Below are positions 1 to 8,198 of a DNA stretch of 64,000 nucleotides, piece by piece. Under the pieces are notes generated by a model that saw only the letters and a program-made list of their open reading frames with translations, made no database searches and was not told where the DNA came from. Numbering within the stretch: the stretch's first letter is position 1; each line of letters opens with the position of its first letter. Source of the DNA: Paractinoplanes toevensis (GTDB lineage Bacteria > Actinomycetota > Actinomycetes > Mycobacteriales > Micromonosporaceae); the NCBI RefSeq assembly GCF_018332695.1, contig NZ_BOQN01000040.1, positions 1 to 64,000 of the forward strand. Direction: 5' to 3'. The translations under genes and the position numbers were made by a program.

Positions 1-652
1 CTTAAGCTACGCGGCATTGAGCGAGTCCCCACCGCCGCCGACGCGCATGCTCGCGGCGGAATTCCGCATTCGACGGCGAATAGTTACGCGCCCGAGTGCG
101 ATCACGCATCGCGGCGGTCGCCGGTCGCGTGAATAGCTGGAGCTGCTGGTACCGCATAGACATATTCTCTCGCGCCACGAACCGCGTCCGCTAATAAGCG
201 ATCATGCCAACCTCGGAAGAAATTCCAGAGCCAGGCTGATAGGTTGCGTGACCAATCAAAGAAACAATTCATGGCCGGGAGGAGAAAGCGACTCTTATGC
301 CTCTGTTCGGGCGGCGGGGGTGGTCGTTCAGCTTGGTGAGCCGGGCGCCGTCTGCTGATCGATGGGCGTCGCCAATCAAGGCCTGAAGGGTGGCTCGGCT
401 CGGGTCTGGTACCTACTCGTTCTGCCTCTGCGGTCACGGCCGGCGAGCATCAGGTGGCTGATGTGGCCGCGTAGGTCAGCTGCGCCGCCGGTTGCGGTGA
501 CTGCGGTGATGGTGATGACGGTCGCCGGGCGGAGCTTTCGCCGAACGTGGCGGCGAGTGCCGCGCTGGGGTAACTACTGACTGCTCTGGCAGCGGAACAG
601 GCCAAATCTTCAGCAAGGAGGCCGCTCTACCAGATGTGCCGAGGGGGCGCCG
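1..652. other. Left-end region without a supported gene
   Basis: No reading frame here has recognisable domains or convincing codon bias. A 111-residue minus-strand frame (102-437) has an odd mix of Arg/Pro-rich and Trp-rich segments and no clear ribosome site, so I do not call it. The stretch lies downstream of the peroxidase/kinase operon and is less GC-rich than the flanking genes, consistent with intergenic or decayed sequence. Confidence 0.5.
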
Positions 653-1621
653 CTAGCGCAGTGCAGGTCGGCCGCCGGGGTGGCGGACTGTGCTGCCGGA
701 GGCGTCTACTGCCTTTCGGGCCGCTTGCGGTGGGGTGTCGCCGTGCAGCAGGGCCACCGTCAGCGCCGCTACGAAGGAATCGCCGCCGCCGGTGGTGTCG
801 GTGGCCGGGCCGCCGGTCAGTGGTAGTTCCAGGGTGCCGCCCGGCCAGGCGAACCGGTTGCCGTTCTCGGTGCCGAAAGCTACCAGCCGCGGGCCCGACG
901 CCAGGATCCTGTCGATGTCGCCCAGCTGTGCAGCCTCGTTCTCGTCGGCCCGCACCACGTCGGCCTGCGCGATCGTCTCGGGGTCGGCGACGCCGTCGAC
1001 CACCACGAGGGCGTTGCCCTGGCGGGCGTATCGGAGGGCGGCCTCGACCCCGGCGGCCGGCTGTTGCAGCTGGATCATGACTGCGGCCGCGGTTCGCAGA
1101 AGGTCGGCCGAGGCTTCCACGTCAGCCGCGGTGAGCAGCACCGGTGGCGGCAGGTGTTGCAGGTAGCGCCAGTGGCCGTCGGCCTCGAGCACCTCCACGA
1201 TCAGGCCGGTCGGGGCGCCGCGCCGGCGCACGACGGGCCGGACGTCGATGCCGTCGCTGATGGCCTGCGCGAGCAGTTGGTCGCTGATGAAGTCGTCGCC
1301 GACCACCGCTACCAGGCTCACCGGCATGCCGAGCTGGGCGACCGCCACCGCCTGGTTGGCGCCCTTGCCGCCGAGCATCTCGCGGCGTTCCGTGACGTCC
1401 GCGGCCGTGCCGGTCTCCGGCATCGCACCGACGACCAGGACAATGTCCCGGGCCAGCTGCCCGACCACGACGACCCGATCACTGCTCGCGCCCGGCCCGG
1501 CCGAGTGCCGCTCAGTGCTCGCGCCCGGCCCGGCCGAATGCCGGTCACTGCTCGGGCCCGGGCCGGGCGAATGCCGGTCACTGCTCGCGCCCGGCCCGGG
1601 CGAGCGCCGGTCAGTGCTCAC
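653..1621 (-). CDS. PfkB/ribokinase-family sugar or nucleoside kinase with repeat-expanded N-terminus
   Basis: Phosphorylates a sugar or nucleoside in the cytosol using ATP; the substrate cannot be told. The PfkB signatures are visible: GGKGANQA near the N-terminal third and, near the C-terminus, DTTGGGDSF, which carries the catalytic Asp and anion hole (the usual form is DTTGAGD). The core begins around residue 48 (VVVVGQLARDIV). Before it lie four copies of an 11-residue unit (RHSPGPGASSD and variants) encoded by a 33-bp tandem repeat, absent from normal family members of about 300 residues. The GTG start overlaps the stop of the upstream gene by 11 bp, so this is the third gene of the peroxidase operon. 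A start inside or after the repeats is possible. Confidence 0.85.
   Translation of the reverse strand: MSTDRRSPGPGASSDRHSPGPGPSSDRHSAGPGASTERHSAGPGASSDRVVVVGQLARDIVLVVGAMPETGTAADVTERREMLGGKGANQAVAVAQLGMPVSLVAVVGDDFISDQLLAQAISDGIDVRPVVRRRGAPTGLIVEVLEADGHWRYLQHLPPPVLLTAADVEASADLLRTAAAVMIQLQQPAAGVEAALRYARQGNALVVVDGVADPETIAQADVVRADENEAAQLGDIDRILASGPRLVAFGTENGNRFAWPGGTLELPLTGGPATDTTGGGDSFVAALTVALLHGDTPPQAARKAVDASGSTVRHPGGRPALR
1484..1620. repeat. 33-bp tandem repeat, four copies, in frame
   Basis: The core GCTCGCGCCCGGCCC recurs with starts at 1484, 1517, 1550 and 1583, and a partial copy at 1616, exactly 33 bp apart. Because 33 is a multiple of three the array stays open in the kinase frame and gives Pro/Gly/Ser/His-rich 11-residue units. 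Small substitutions separate the copies. Confidence 0.9.
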
Positions 1622-2249
1622 GGCCGAGCCGGACCAGCGCCGACATCAGGGCGGGCAGCTTTGCGGCGGGTACCAGGCCCGCGAGCTTCTCTCCGGAGGC
1701 GGGCAGGTGGGCGCGGCGCGCGCCGTCGAGGACCTTCTCATCGGCGTACGGAATGATGTCCGGCCAGATGCCCTGCGCCTCGCGCAGGAAAATGTCGGCG
1801 CCGGTGGGGCCTATCCCGGGAAACTCGGTGAGCAGGTCTTTCAGCGCGCGCACGTCGCTCCCGCCGGCCGCGTGCAGGCGGCGCAGGTCGCCGCGCCAGC
1901 GGTCCCGGCACAGTTTCGCGCTGTCGGCCAGGATGGTCGCGGTGCTTTCGTCGTAGCGGCGGTAGTGGCCGCGGCCGAGTGCGTCGACCCGGTCTTGCCA
2001 GCTCGCGGCGAGCATGCGCTGCGGGGTGCGGTAGCCGGCCCGGGAGAGCTCGTGGGCGGCCGCGACCGCGACGCCGGAGTTGATCGGCTTGCTGAGGAGG
2101 GTGGCCAGCACGAGCAGCCGGTACAGCGGCGACGGCTTGTCGGCCAGCCTGATACCGGCTTCCTCGGCGTAGCTGGTGCCGTGCTCCCGCAGCAGATCGT
2201 CGACCACGTCCATGTCGGCGGGGTACCCGTCCGGCGGCCGATCAATCAC
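1611..2249 (-). CDS. Endonuclease III-like helix-hairpin-helix protein
   Basis: About 212 residues with the HhH-GPD fold: a helix-hairpin-helix at FPGIGPTGADIF (about residues 143-154) and an Asp-containing segment after it (WPDIIPYADEKVLDG). In endonuclease III the hairpin reads LPGVGRKTA, with the catalytic lysine after the glycines; here that place holds Pro-Thr, so glycosylase/AP-lyase chemistry may be altered or lost. The C-terminal [4Fe-4S] cysteines are also absent. This matches a group of short actinobacterial homologues of unknown activity. The GTG start overlaps the peroxidase stop by 8 bp; an ATG at 2213 is an alternative. Second gene of the operon. Confidence 0.75.
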   Translation of the reverse strand: MIDRPPDGYPADMDVVDDLLREHGTSYAEEAGIRLADKPSPLYRLLVLATLLSKPINSGVAVAAAHELSRAGYRTPQRMLAASWQDRVDALGRGHYRRYDESTATILADSAKLCRDRWRGDLRRLHAAGGSDVRALKDLLTEFPGIGPTGADIFLREAQGIWPDIIPYADEKVLDGARRAHLPASGEKLAGLVPAAKLPALMSALVRLGREH

Positions 2250-3477
2250 CCAGGAGGTCGGTCAGGCCGAAGACCGGGCCGGCGGCCGGCAGCGTCGGCT
2301 GCCAGTCCGGTTCGAGGGTGAGGTAGCTCGCCGGGTCGGCGCGCAGCAGGCCGATCAGGACCTCGGCGACGATCCGCCCGCCCACCGGACCCAGCCGGTT
2401 CCCGTCGCACAGTTGCGCGGCCTCCTCGAGGATGTAGAACCACAGCGGGGTGCCGGCGGGCCACGCGGGTGACGGGACGGGAGTCTCGCCCATCAGCGCG
2501 GCGACCGCTTCGCCGCTCGGCAACCCGGTGTTCTCGCCGCGCACCAGATCCCGTACGGCAAGGGAGCGGTAGGCCGCCTCGGAGACCTCGCCGGTCACCC
2601 GGGCCGGCAGGCCGATGAGGCTGGCGGCCAGCCGGCCGTCCAGACGTTTCGCGCGCTGCGCGGGTGGCCTTCCGGGCATGTCGAAGAGCTGGGCCAGGTC
2701 GACGCGGTGGGCGGGCGGCCCGAAACCGGCCAGGTCCGGGAACAGCGGCCGGGCCGGGCCGCCGTCGACGAGGCGGTAGCTGTGCCGGACCTGCCCGTGC
2801 CCGTAGCGGTAGGCCGCGTCGGCGAATTCGAGCGGGATGAACGCCTCGGACAGCGCGGGCGCGTACCAGCGCCCACCCTCGGCGAGGACCGAGGAGACGA
2901 GCGCGGGCCCGACCAGCCGGGGCAGGAAATCGTGGACGATGACCCACTGGTAGTGCCAGGTCAGCTGGACCCGCGCTTCCTCGAAGGAGAGGCCCAGGCG
3001 GTTGTGGGCGCGCAGCAGGGCGACGTGCAGGGCCAGCGAGATCAGGTGTACGTCGTTGCGCGGGTCGCCGATCAGCGCGACCCCCTGCTGGTTGCGTGGC
3101 ACGTCGGAGCCGGCGAGCAGGAAGCGGTCCGGGTCGGCGACGTCGAACAGGAACGGCGACCCGATCGGTCCGTCCGCGTAGAGGATCTCCAGGTTGAGCA
3201 GCGGAGCCCGGGCGTTGCGCAAGGCCCCGCCGCTGATGGGGGAGCGGTCGGCGGTGATGTCGTGCGCGATGAGCTGCCCGAAGAACGGCCATCCGGCCGC
3301 CTCGGTGGCGTCGTCGCCCTCGACGGTGAGGGCGTCGCACATGCCGCCGACGTCGCCGGCCCGCAGCAGAGCCGAGGAATCGATCTTCAGCGGGTCGAGG
3401 GACGGGAACATGTGGCCGTAGCGGGCCGTGCCGATGGGGCGGTCCGCGGCGCGTACGAGGCTGAGGCAGTGGTCCAT
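2242..3477 (-). CDS. Animal-type haem peroxidase family protein
   Basis: Haem enzyme of the peroxidase/cyclooxygenase superfamily, about 411 residues from the ATG at 3477. The distal His lies in FFGQLIAHDIT (about residue 72), followed by the conserved GDPRNDVHLISLALHVALLRAHNRL-type segment (about residues 138-161). The proximal His is in AAYRYGHGQVRHSY (about residue 227). No signal peptide is seen, so it is probably cytoplasmic. First gene of a three-gene overlapping operon. I chose ATG 3477 over the longer frame (to 3525) because a motif-matched promoter at 3487-3513 would start RNA only a few bases upstream of it, which would exclude the longer start. Bacterial members are mostly uncharacterised; substrate unknown. 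Confidence 0.85.
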   Translation of the reverse strand: MDHCLSLVRAADRPIGTARYGHMFPSLDPLKIDSSALLRAGDVGGMCDALTVEGDDATEAAGWPFFGQLIAHDITADRSPISGGALRNARAPLLNLEILYADGPIGSPFLFDVADPDRFLLAGSDVPRNQQGVALIGDPRNDVHLISLALHVALLRAHNRLGLSFEEARVQLTWHYQWVIVHDFLPRLVGPALVSSVLAEGGRWYAPALSEAFIPLEFADAAYRYGHGQVRHSYRLVDGGPARPLFPDLAGFGPPAHRVDLAQLFDMPGRPPAQRAKRLDGRLAASLIGLPARVTGEVSEAAYRSLAVRDLVRGENTGLPSGEAVAALMGETPVPSPAWPAGTPLWFYILEEAAQLCDGNRLGPVGGRIVAEVLIGLLRADPASYLTLEPDWQPTLPAAGPVFGLTDLLGD

Positions 3478-3486
3478 GACAGCTGA

Positions 3487-3513
3487 GACCGGGCAGCCCG
3501 GCCGGATGTGACT
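3487..3513 (-). promoter_or_regulatory. ECF41-type promoter P1 (peroxidase operon)
   Basis: On the minus strand AGTCACA (3513-3507) is followed after 15 bp by CGGTC (3491-3487), within the longer GCCCGGTC. Three other sites in the first 7.4 kb share both boxes with identical spacing. Its -35 box overlaps by one base the divergent -35 box of P2, making the palindrome TGTGACTGTCACA at 3507-3519. RNA should begin near 3480-3482, almost at ATG 3477. Confidence 0.75.
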
Positions 3514-3539
3514 GTCACAGATCACGACCGTGCCCGGTC
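3513..3539 (+). promoter_or_regulatory. ECF41-type promoter P2 (NmrA-like gene)
   Basis: TGTCACA at 3513-3519, 15-bp spacer, CGGTC at 3535-3539 (GCCCGGTC from 3532). It resembles the TGTCACA/CGTC promoter described for ECF41 sigma factors. The leader to ATG 3579 would be about 33 nt and carries a GGAGGG ribosome site. Confidence 0.8.
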
Positions 3540-3578
3540 ACTGCTGACGACAAGGCAACGACCGGAGGGACAAGAACC

Positions 3579-4313
3579 ATGAAGATCGCAGTCATCGGCG
3601 GCACCGGGCTCATCGGCTCGCAGGTTGTCAGGATCCTCAACGCCGAGGGGCACGAGGCGGTGCCGCACTCGCCGTCGACCGGCCTCGACCTGCTGAGCGG
3701 CGCCGGGCTGGCCGAGGCCCTGGAGGGCGCGGACGTCGTGATCAACCTGACGAACTCGCCCACGTTCGACGACGCCTCGCCGGCCTTCTTCCGTACGACC
3801 ATGGACAACCTCCTGGCCGCCGCCGAGGCCGCCGGCGTGGGGCACGCGGTGGTCCTCTCCATCGTCGGCGCGGAACTGGTGCCGGACCTGGTCTACTACC
3901 GGGCGAAGGTGCTGCAGGAGGACATCCTGAAGGCCGGCCCGATCCCGTACTCGGTGGTCCGGGTCACGCAGTTCTTCGAGTTCATCGGCTCGGTGCTGAA
4001 ATGGACGGCCGACGACAAGACCGTCCGCCTGCCCTCGACGCTGATCCAGCCGATGGCCGCCGCCGAGGTGGCCCGGGCCGTGGCCGACGTGAGCGTGGGC
4101 AGCCCGCTGATGGGCACCCGCTCCTACGCCGGCCCGGAGGTCTTCGCCCTCGACGAGCTGGGCCGCCTGACCCTGGCGGCGCAGGGCGACCAGCGCGAGG
4201 TCGTCACCGACAACACGGCCGGCATGTTCGCCGCCGCGAAGGGCGACGCGCTGATCGCGAAGGAGGGCACGGTCATCGAGAAGACGTCGTATCGGGAGTG
4301 GCTGGCCCGATGA
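3579..4313 (+). CDS. NAD(P)-binding NmrA/atypical SDR family reductase
   Basis: A 244-residue atypical short-chain dehydrogenase. The N-terminal Rossmann strand-turn-helix (MKIAVIGGTGLIGSQVV) binds NAD(P); the middle holds LSIVGAELVPDLVYYRAK, where Tyr-x-x-x-Lys-like residues sit, and a PYSVVRVTQFFEF stretch typical of NmrA-like epimerase/reductases. Substrate unknown. The ATG follows GGAGGGACAAGAACC. It is transcribed from P2, divergently from the peroxidase operon, and its end overlaps the convergent regulator gene by 41 bp. ECF41 sigma genes are commonly linked to carboxymuconolactone decarboxylase, oxidoreductase or epimerase genes, and this protein fits the last class. Confidence 0.85.
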   Translation: MKIAVIGGTGLIGSQVVRILNAEGHEAVPHSPSTGLDLLSGAGLAEALEGADVVINLTNSPTFDDASPAFFRTTMDNLLAAAEAAGVGHAVVLSIVGAELVPDLVYYRAKVLQEDILKAGPIPYSVVRVTQFFEFIGSVLKWTADDKTVRLPSTLIQPMAAAEVARAVADVSVGSPLMGTRSYAGPEVFALDELGRLTLAAQGDQREVVTDNTAGMFAAAKGDALIAKEGTVIEKTSYREWLAR

Positions 4314-5103
4314 CCGACAACAGCCGCAGCTTCTCGGAGGCACCGGTGTAGACCACGAGCTGCTGCGACTGGTCCGGGTCGATCAGCCGCTGGCAGTGCA
4401 GCTCGAGCACCCCGACCTCGGGGTGCTCGAGCCGCACCGGCCCGCAATAGGTCCCGGCCACCGGATGCTGCCGCCAGAGGGCGGCGAACTCGGGGCTGCC
4501 GGCCAGGAGATCCGCGACGATCGCTTGCGCTTTCGCCGATTTCCGGGTGTACGCCGTGAGCAGGTCGGCCACGATCAACCGGCTCTGCTCGGCGCGTTCC
4601 GAGGCCGGGTAGACGAGCCGGCTCGACGGGTCGGTGAACCACCGGTAGTGGAAGCTGCGCGCGAGCCCGGTGTGGAGGCGGGCGTCGCCCATCAGCGCGA
4701 CGTGCAGCGGGGTCTGCAGCAGCGTCTCGCCGAGGTGGGTGACCACCTGGGCGGCCGCGTCGTGCAGCCCGTCGAAGATGCGCAGCATCCCGGGATTGAC
4801 GTGCTCGCCGTCGGCGCTGCGCTGCGGTGTCGCGTAACCGGCCAGCCGGAACAGGTGGTCCCGCTCCTCCAGGGAGAGCCGCAGCCCGCGGGCCAGCGCG
4901 CCCAGCATCTGCGCCGACGGCTGCGGCCCGCGCGGCTGTTCGAGCCGGGTGTAGTAGTCGATCGACATGTCGCTGAGCACTGCGACCTCCTCCCGCCGCA
5001 GTCCGCGCGTGCGCCGGCGCGGTCCACGTGGGAGCCCAACGTCCTCGGGTTGCAGGGCTTCCCGCCGGGTGCGTAGATAGTCAGCGAGCCGCGCTCGGTC
5101 CAC
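4273..5103 (-). CDS. XRE-family regulator with MmyB-like ligand-binding domain
   Basis: A 276-residue cytoplasmic transcription factor. Residues about 5-65 form the helix-turn-helix ([20 protein letters not shown], then [23 protein letters not shown]), and the remainder matches the MmyB-like ligand-binding domain with [10 protein letters not shown] and the [13 protein letters not shown] region. Such regulators usually sit beside an SDR or oxidoreductase and repress it. The start is GTG 5103 ([10 protein letters not shown]), preceded by AAAGGAACC; the long upstream extension of the open frame is antisense-like and not used. It begins inside the end of the SDR gene (23-bp overlap), so the two are cotranscribed. 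Confidence 0.88.
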   Translation of the reverse strand: MDRARLADYLRTRREALQPEDVGLPRGPRRRTRGLRREEVAVLSDMSIDYYTRLEQPRGPQPSAQMLGALARGLRLSLEERDHLFRLAGYATPQRSADGEHVNPGMLRIFDGLHDAAAQVVTHLGETLLQTPLHVALMGDARLHTGLARSFHYRWFTDPSSRLVYPASERAEQSRLIVADLLTAYTRKSAKAQAIVADLLAGSPEFAALWRQHPVAGTYCGPVRLEHPEVGVLELHCQRLIDPDQSQQLVVYTGASEKLRLLSVIGPATPDTTSSR

Positions 5104-5983
5104 TGAGGTTCCTTTCGAAGGTGACGCCGGTGAGGGCGGCGGAGGCGTCCCAGAGCCGGGCCGCCACGTTCCGGTCGCGGGCCGACCGGTAGACGGGCAG
5201 CTCGGTCGGCCCGCCGGTGAACTGTCCGAGGCCGTCCGGCCCGTAGAGCTTCCCGCCGGTCGCCGCCGGGTCGGTGGCCGCATAAAGGATCGGTAAAACG
5301 CCCTGGTCGACGCCCTGCACGAGGACACCCCAGCGGGCCAGCCGGGTCATGATGGCCTCGTGCGGTGCCGGCTTGGCCCGGCCCAGGTTGGGCCCGGCGG
5401 CATACAGGCCGGTGAGCGTGGTGCCCGGGTGGGCGGCGTTGCTGACGATGCCCCAGCCGTGTTCGCGGCTGCGCCGGTCGAGTTCCAGGGCGAAGAGCAG
5501 GTCGGCCAGCTTGGACCGCCCGTACGCTCGAACTCCGGAGTATTTGCGTTCCGACTGGAGATCGCCCAGGTCGAGCCGGGCCTGCCGGGCCGCGCTGCTG
5601 GTCAGCGTGGTGACCCGGCTCAGCAGCGGCAGCAGCCGCCCGGTCAGGGCGAAGTGGCCGAGGTAGTTGGTGCCGAACTGCAGCTCGAACCCGTCCGCCG
5701 TGGTCTGCCGGGTCGGGGGTGCCATCACCCCAGCGTTGTTGATCAGCAGGTCGATCGGGCGGCCGTCCGCGAGAAGTTCGTCCGCGAGGGTGGCCACCGA
5801 GTCCAGCGAAGCCAGGTCCAGGGCGCGCAGCGCGGCGCCCGGCAGCACCTTCGCGGCCTTGGCGAGGTCACGCACCGCGACCAGCACCTGCGCGCCGGCC
5901 GTCGTCAGCCGCCTGGCCGCTTCGAGGCCGATGCCGCTGCTCGCCCCGGTCACCAGCGCGAGTTTTCCGTTCAGTGAAGTCAT
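5081..5983 (-). CDS. Short-chain dehydrogenase/reductase (retinol-dehydrogenase-like)
   Basis: Classical SDR of 300 residues from ATG 5983 ([19 protein letters not shown]). It shows the cofactor motif [12 protein letters not shown] ([12 protein letters not shown]), the Ser of LTSSAAR, and the catalytic YGRSK (Tyr-x-x-x-Lys). The C-terminal [13 protein letters not shown] segment is typical of the WWOX/retinol-dehydrogenase-like group that acts on lipophilic alcohols or ketones; the real substrate is unknown. An upstream in-frame start at 6016 adds 11 residues and is less likely. First gene of a pair with the XRE regulator. Confidence 0.88.
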   Translation of the reverse strand: MTSLNGKLALVTGASSGIGLEAARRLTTAGAQVLVAVRDLAKAAKVLPGAALRALDLASLDSVATLADELLADGRPIDLLINNAGVMAPPTRQTTADGFELQFGTNYLGHFALTGRLLPLLSRVTTLTSSAARQARLDLGDLQSERKYSGVRAYGRSKLADLLFALELDRRSREHGWGIVSNAAHPGTTLTGLYAAGPNLGRAKPAPHEAIMTRLARWGVLVQGVDQGVLPILYAATDPAATGGKLYGPDGLGQFTGGPTELPVYRSARDRNVAARLWDASAALTGVTFERNLSGPSAAR

Positions 5984-6038
5984 GTCCGCAACGCTGACGC
6001 GGGTTCGGAACGCCAACCATGGTCTCCCGATACAAGGT

Positions 6039-6371
6039 TCATCCCCGGCGCCAGCCGCGCAGCTTGGCCGGGCTGAGCACGATCCAGAGCGCGGTGATCC
6101 GGGCCGCGGCGACGTCCACGGCGACCACCACGAGTGCCTGACCGGCCCGCCACAGCGCGAGCCCGTCCGACCCGTTGACCGATTCCACCGTCAGCGACGT
6201 GCCCGGCTGGCCGCACAGCAGCTCGGCGACCAGCCCGCTGACCGGCCCGGCGCCGTGGACCACCCCGCGGCCGTCGCAGACCGCGATCACCTCGGCGGCG
6301 AGGGCAGCACGGATGGCGGCCAGGTCGGATGCCCGGCACGCTTCCACGAACTCTCGCACGACAGGGTGCAT
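6039..6371 (-). CDS. SnoaL/NTF2-like small protein
   Basis: A 110-residue alpha+beta cone protein: an N-terminal helix ([21 protein letters not shown]) followed by short strands ([55 protein letters not shown]). This is the same fold as the C-terminal domain of ECF41/SigJ-type sigma factors, and the final SPAKL resembles the NPDKL-like motif there. It may bind a small ligand or mimic the sigma C-terminal domain; function unproven. The ECF41-type site P4 lies just upstream and would leave almost no untranslated leader before this ATG. Immediately downstream of the sigma gene (25 bp gap), it can also be read through from it. Confidence 0.7.
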   Translation of the reverse strand: MHPVVREFVEACRASDLAAIRAALAAEVIAVCDGRGVVHGAGPVSGLVAELLCGQPGTSLTVESVNGSDGLALWRAGQALVVVAVDVAAARITALWIVLSPAKLRGWRRG

Positions 6372-6381
6372 GCCCGTAACT

Positions 6382-6408
6382 GACCGGGCCGAACACCTAT
6401 TTGTGACC
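6382..6408 (-). promoter_or_regulatory. ECF41-type promoter P4 (SnoaL-like gene)
   Basis: Minus-strand GGTCACA (6408-6402), 15-bp spacer, CGGTC (6386-6382) within GCCCGGTC. The site overlaps the 3' end of the sigma-factor gene. The predicted RNA start is about 5 nt before ATG 6371, so the message would be nearly leaderless. Confidence 0.7.
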
Positions 6409-7293
6409 GGCGAACGCCGCGATCTTGTCCGAGTTGGCCATCCACAGGATCTGCTCGATGCCGTCCGCCGACCCTATGACGGTCATCACGCCCTCGAGGT
6501 TGCCGTTGCGGCGCAGCACGGCCGAGGCCTGCCCGTTGGTGGTGACGAACGAGATCTCGACGCCCTCCCAATACCAACTGGCGAGCGCGGTGTAGAACTG
6601 CGCCACCCGGACCGGGCCGAGCACCGGACGCCGGGCCACCCGGATCGCGCCGTTGCCGTCGGAGATGCTGGCCACGTCGGCGGCGAGAAGCCGTTCGAGC
6701 TCGGCCAGGTCCCCGGTGCGGGCCGCCGCCAGGAACGTGGTGAGCAGCTCCTTCTGCGCGGCCGGGTCGACCTCCGTACGCTTCTCGCCGGCCATGTGTT
6801 TCTTCGCCCGGCTGACCAGCTGCCGCACGGCCGGTTCGGTCGACTTCAGGATGTCGGCGATCTGGGCGTACGGGTAGTCGAACGCCTCCCGCAGCACATA
6901 CGCGGCGCGTTCGTGCGCGGTGAGCCGTTCCATCAGCATCAGCGAGGCGAACGCGAGCGCCTCGCCGCGCTCGGCCCCGAGATAGGGGTCGGCGCTGGTG
7001 TCGACCGGTTCGGGCAGCCACGGCCCGATGTAGGTCTCGCGGCGCACCCGCGCCGACTGAAGTTCGTTGATGGCCAGCCGGGTCGTGGTCGTCGCCAGGA
7101 AGGCGCCGGGGTTCACCACCTTGCTGCGGTCGGTGGTCTGCCACCGCAGCCAGACGTCCTGCACCAGGTCCTCGGCCTCGGTGGCGCTGCTGAGCATGCG
7201 GTACGCGATACCGAACAGCCGTGGGCGCAGGCTCGCGAAGACCGCGGCGGCGTCATCCAGATCCGTCACCCCGTCATCGTCGTCTCTCCGCAC
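6397..7293 (-). CDS. ECF41-type RNA polymerase sigma factor with C-terminal SnoaL-like domain
   Basis: About 298 residues. Sigma region 2 is seen in LRPRLFGIAYRMLSSATEAEDLVQDVWLRW and region 4 in LTAHERAAYVLREAFDYPYAQIADIL. The linker carries WLPEP (about residues 92-96), a signature of ECF41. The extra C-terminal domain (from about residue 180) has SDGNGA (about 211-216), in the place of DGGGK, and NSDKI (about 287-291), in the place of NPDKL. In this family that domain replaces a separate anti-sigma factor. I chose GTG 7293 because GGAG lies 7 nt upstream; GTG 7269 is the alternative. It is divergent from the hydrolase gene, whose promoter carries the predicted recognition site, but no such site faces the sigma gene itself. 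Confidence 0.9.
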   Translation of the reverse strand: MRRDDDDGVTDLDDAAAVFASLRPRLFGIAYRMLSSATEAEDLVQDVWLRWQTTDRSKVVNPGAFLATTTTRLAINELQSARVRRETYIGPWLPEPVDTSADPYLGAERGEALAFASLMLMERLTAHERAAYVLREAFDYPYAQIADILKSTEPAVRQLVSRAKKHMAGEKRTEVDPAAQKELLTTFLAAARTGDLAELERLLAADVASISDGNGAIRVARRPVLGPVRVAQFYTALASWYWEGVEISFVTTNGQASAVLRRNGNLEGVMTVIGSADGIEQILWMANSDKIAAFAGHK

Positions 7294-7310
7294 CGAAAAT
7301 CTCCAACCTC

Positions 7311-7337
7311 TGTCACAGACTTCACGGCCGCCCGGTC
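7311..7337 (+). promoter_or_regulatory. ECF41-type promoter P3 (alpha/beta hydrolase)
   Basis: TGTCACA at 7311-7317, 15-bp spacer, CGGTC at 7333-7337 (GCCCGGTC from 7330). Sequence and spacing match P1, P2 and P4. The leader to ATG 7417 would be about 73 nt. Confidence 0.8.
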
Positions 7338-7416
7338 CTTGCTGCTGACCGACATCGACGGAACAGAAAGGCACCGGAATCCACATCCTCCGCAAGGCCC
7401 TACGAAGGAGTCAGCC

Positions 7417-8181
7417 ATGAGGCCCACCGTCATCCTCGTCCACGGCGCGTTCGCCGAGAACAACAGCTGGAACGGCGTCATCGAGCGCCTCCGGGCCGAG
7501 AACGTCACCGCGCTCGCCGCCTCGAACCCGCTGCGCGGTGTCGCCGGTGACGCCGCCTACGTGCGCGACGTCATCAACTCGGTCGAGGGGCCGGTCGTGC
7601 TGGTCGCCCACTCGTACGGCGGTTTCGTCGCCACCGAGGCCGCGGCCGGCAACGACAAGGTGGCCGCGCTGGTCTACGTCTGCGCGTTCGCCCCCGAGCA
7701 GGGCGAGAACGCGTTCGGGCTGTCGACCAAGTTTCCCGGCAGCACCCTCGGCGAGGCCCTGGCCGCCTACCCGGTCGCGTCGGGCGGCACCGAGTTCGCC
7801 ATCCGCCCGGACGTCTTCCACCACCAGTTCTGCGCGGACGTCCCGGCCGGGCCGGCCGCCCTGATGGCCGCCACCCAGCGGCCGGTCACCGAGAAGGCGC
7901 TCACCGATGCGCTGCCCACCGGGACCCCGGCCTGGACGACGATCCCGGCCTGGTTCGTCTTCAGCGACCAGGACCTCAACATCCCGGTCGCCCTGCACCG
8001 TTTCATGGCCGAGCGGGCCGGCGCCAAGGGCGTACGGGAAATCGCCGGAGCCTCGCACGCCCTCAGCGTGAGCGAGCCGGAGGCCGTGACCGCGTCGATC
8101 CTCGAGGCCGTCGCCGCCGCCCAGGGTGCGGTTTCCCGAACCCTCGCGGACGTGCTGGCCCGGTCGTCCCCGCGTTGGTGA
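7417..8181 (+). CDS. Alpha/beta hydrolase (EstC-like esterase family)
   Basis: A 254-residue soluble hydrolase. The oxyanion-hole segment is VILVHGAFAENNSWNGV, the nucleophile elbow is AHSYGGF (Ser about residue 66), and the C-terminal half has FVFSDQDLNIP with the acid and GASHALSVSEP with the catalytic His. The family cleaves small esters or related bonds; substrate unknown. ATG 7417 follows GAAGGAG at good distance. The gene diverges from the ECF41 sigma gene and carries a predicted site for it, so it is probably a direct target. Confidence 0.9.
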   Translation: MRPTVILVHGAFAENNSWNGVIERLRAENVTALAASNPLRGVAGDAAYVRDVINSVEGPVVLVAHSYGGFVATEAAAGNDKVAALVYVCAFAPEQGENAFGLSTKFPGSTLGEALAAYPVASGGTEFAIRPDVFHHQFCADVPAGPAALMAATQRPVTEKALTDALPTGTPAWTTIPAWFVFSDQDLNIPVALHRFMAERAGAKGVREIAGASHALSVSEPEAVTASILEAVAAAQGAVSRTLADVLARSSPRW

Positions 8182-8198
8182 AACGGCATCGTCGAGGT

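Noticed and set aside
102..437. A 111-residue minus-strand frame near the left edge
   Set aside because: Low-complexity start, no homology that I can recognise and no clear ribosome site.
1484..1620. Possible CRISPR array
   Set aside because: Contiguous 33-bp repeats with no unique spacers, inside a coding frame.
1064..2321. Plus-strand open frames over the kinase and endonuclease-like genes
   Set aside because: Repeat-derived and compositionally biased shadows of the minus-strand operon.
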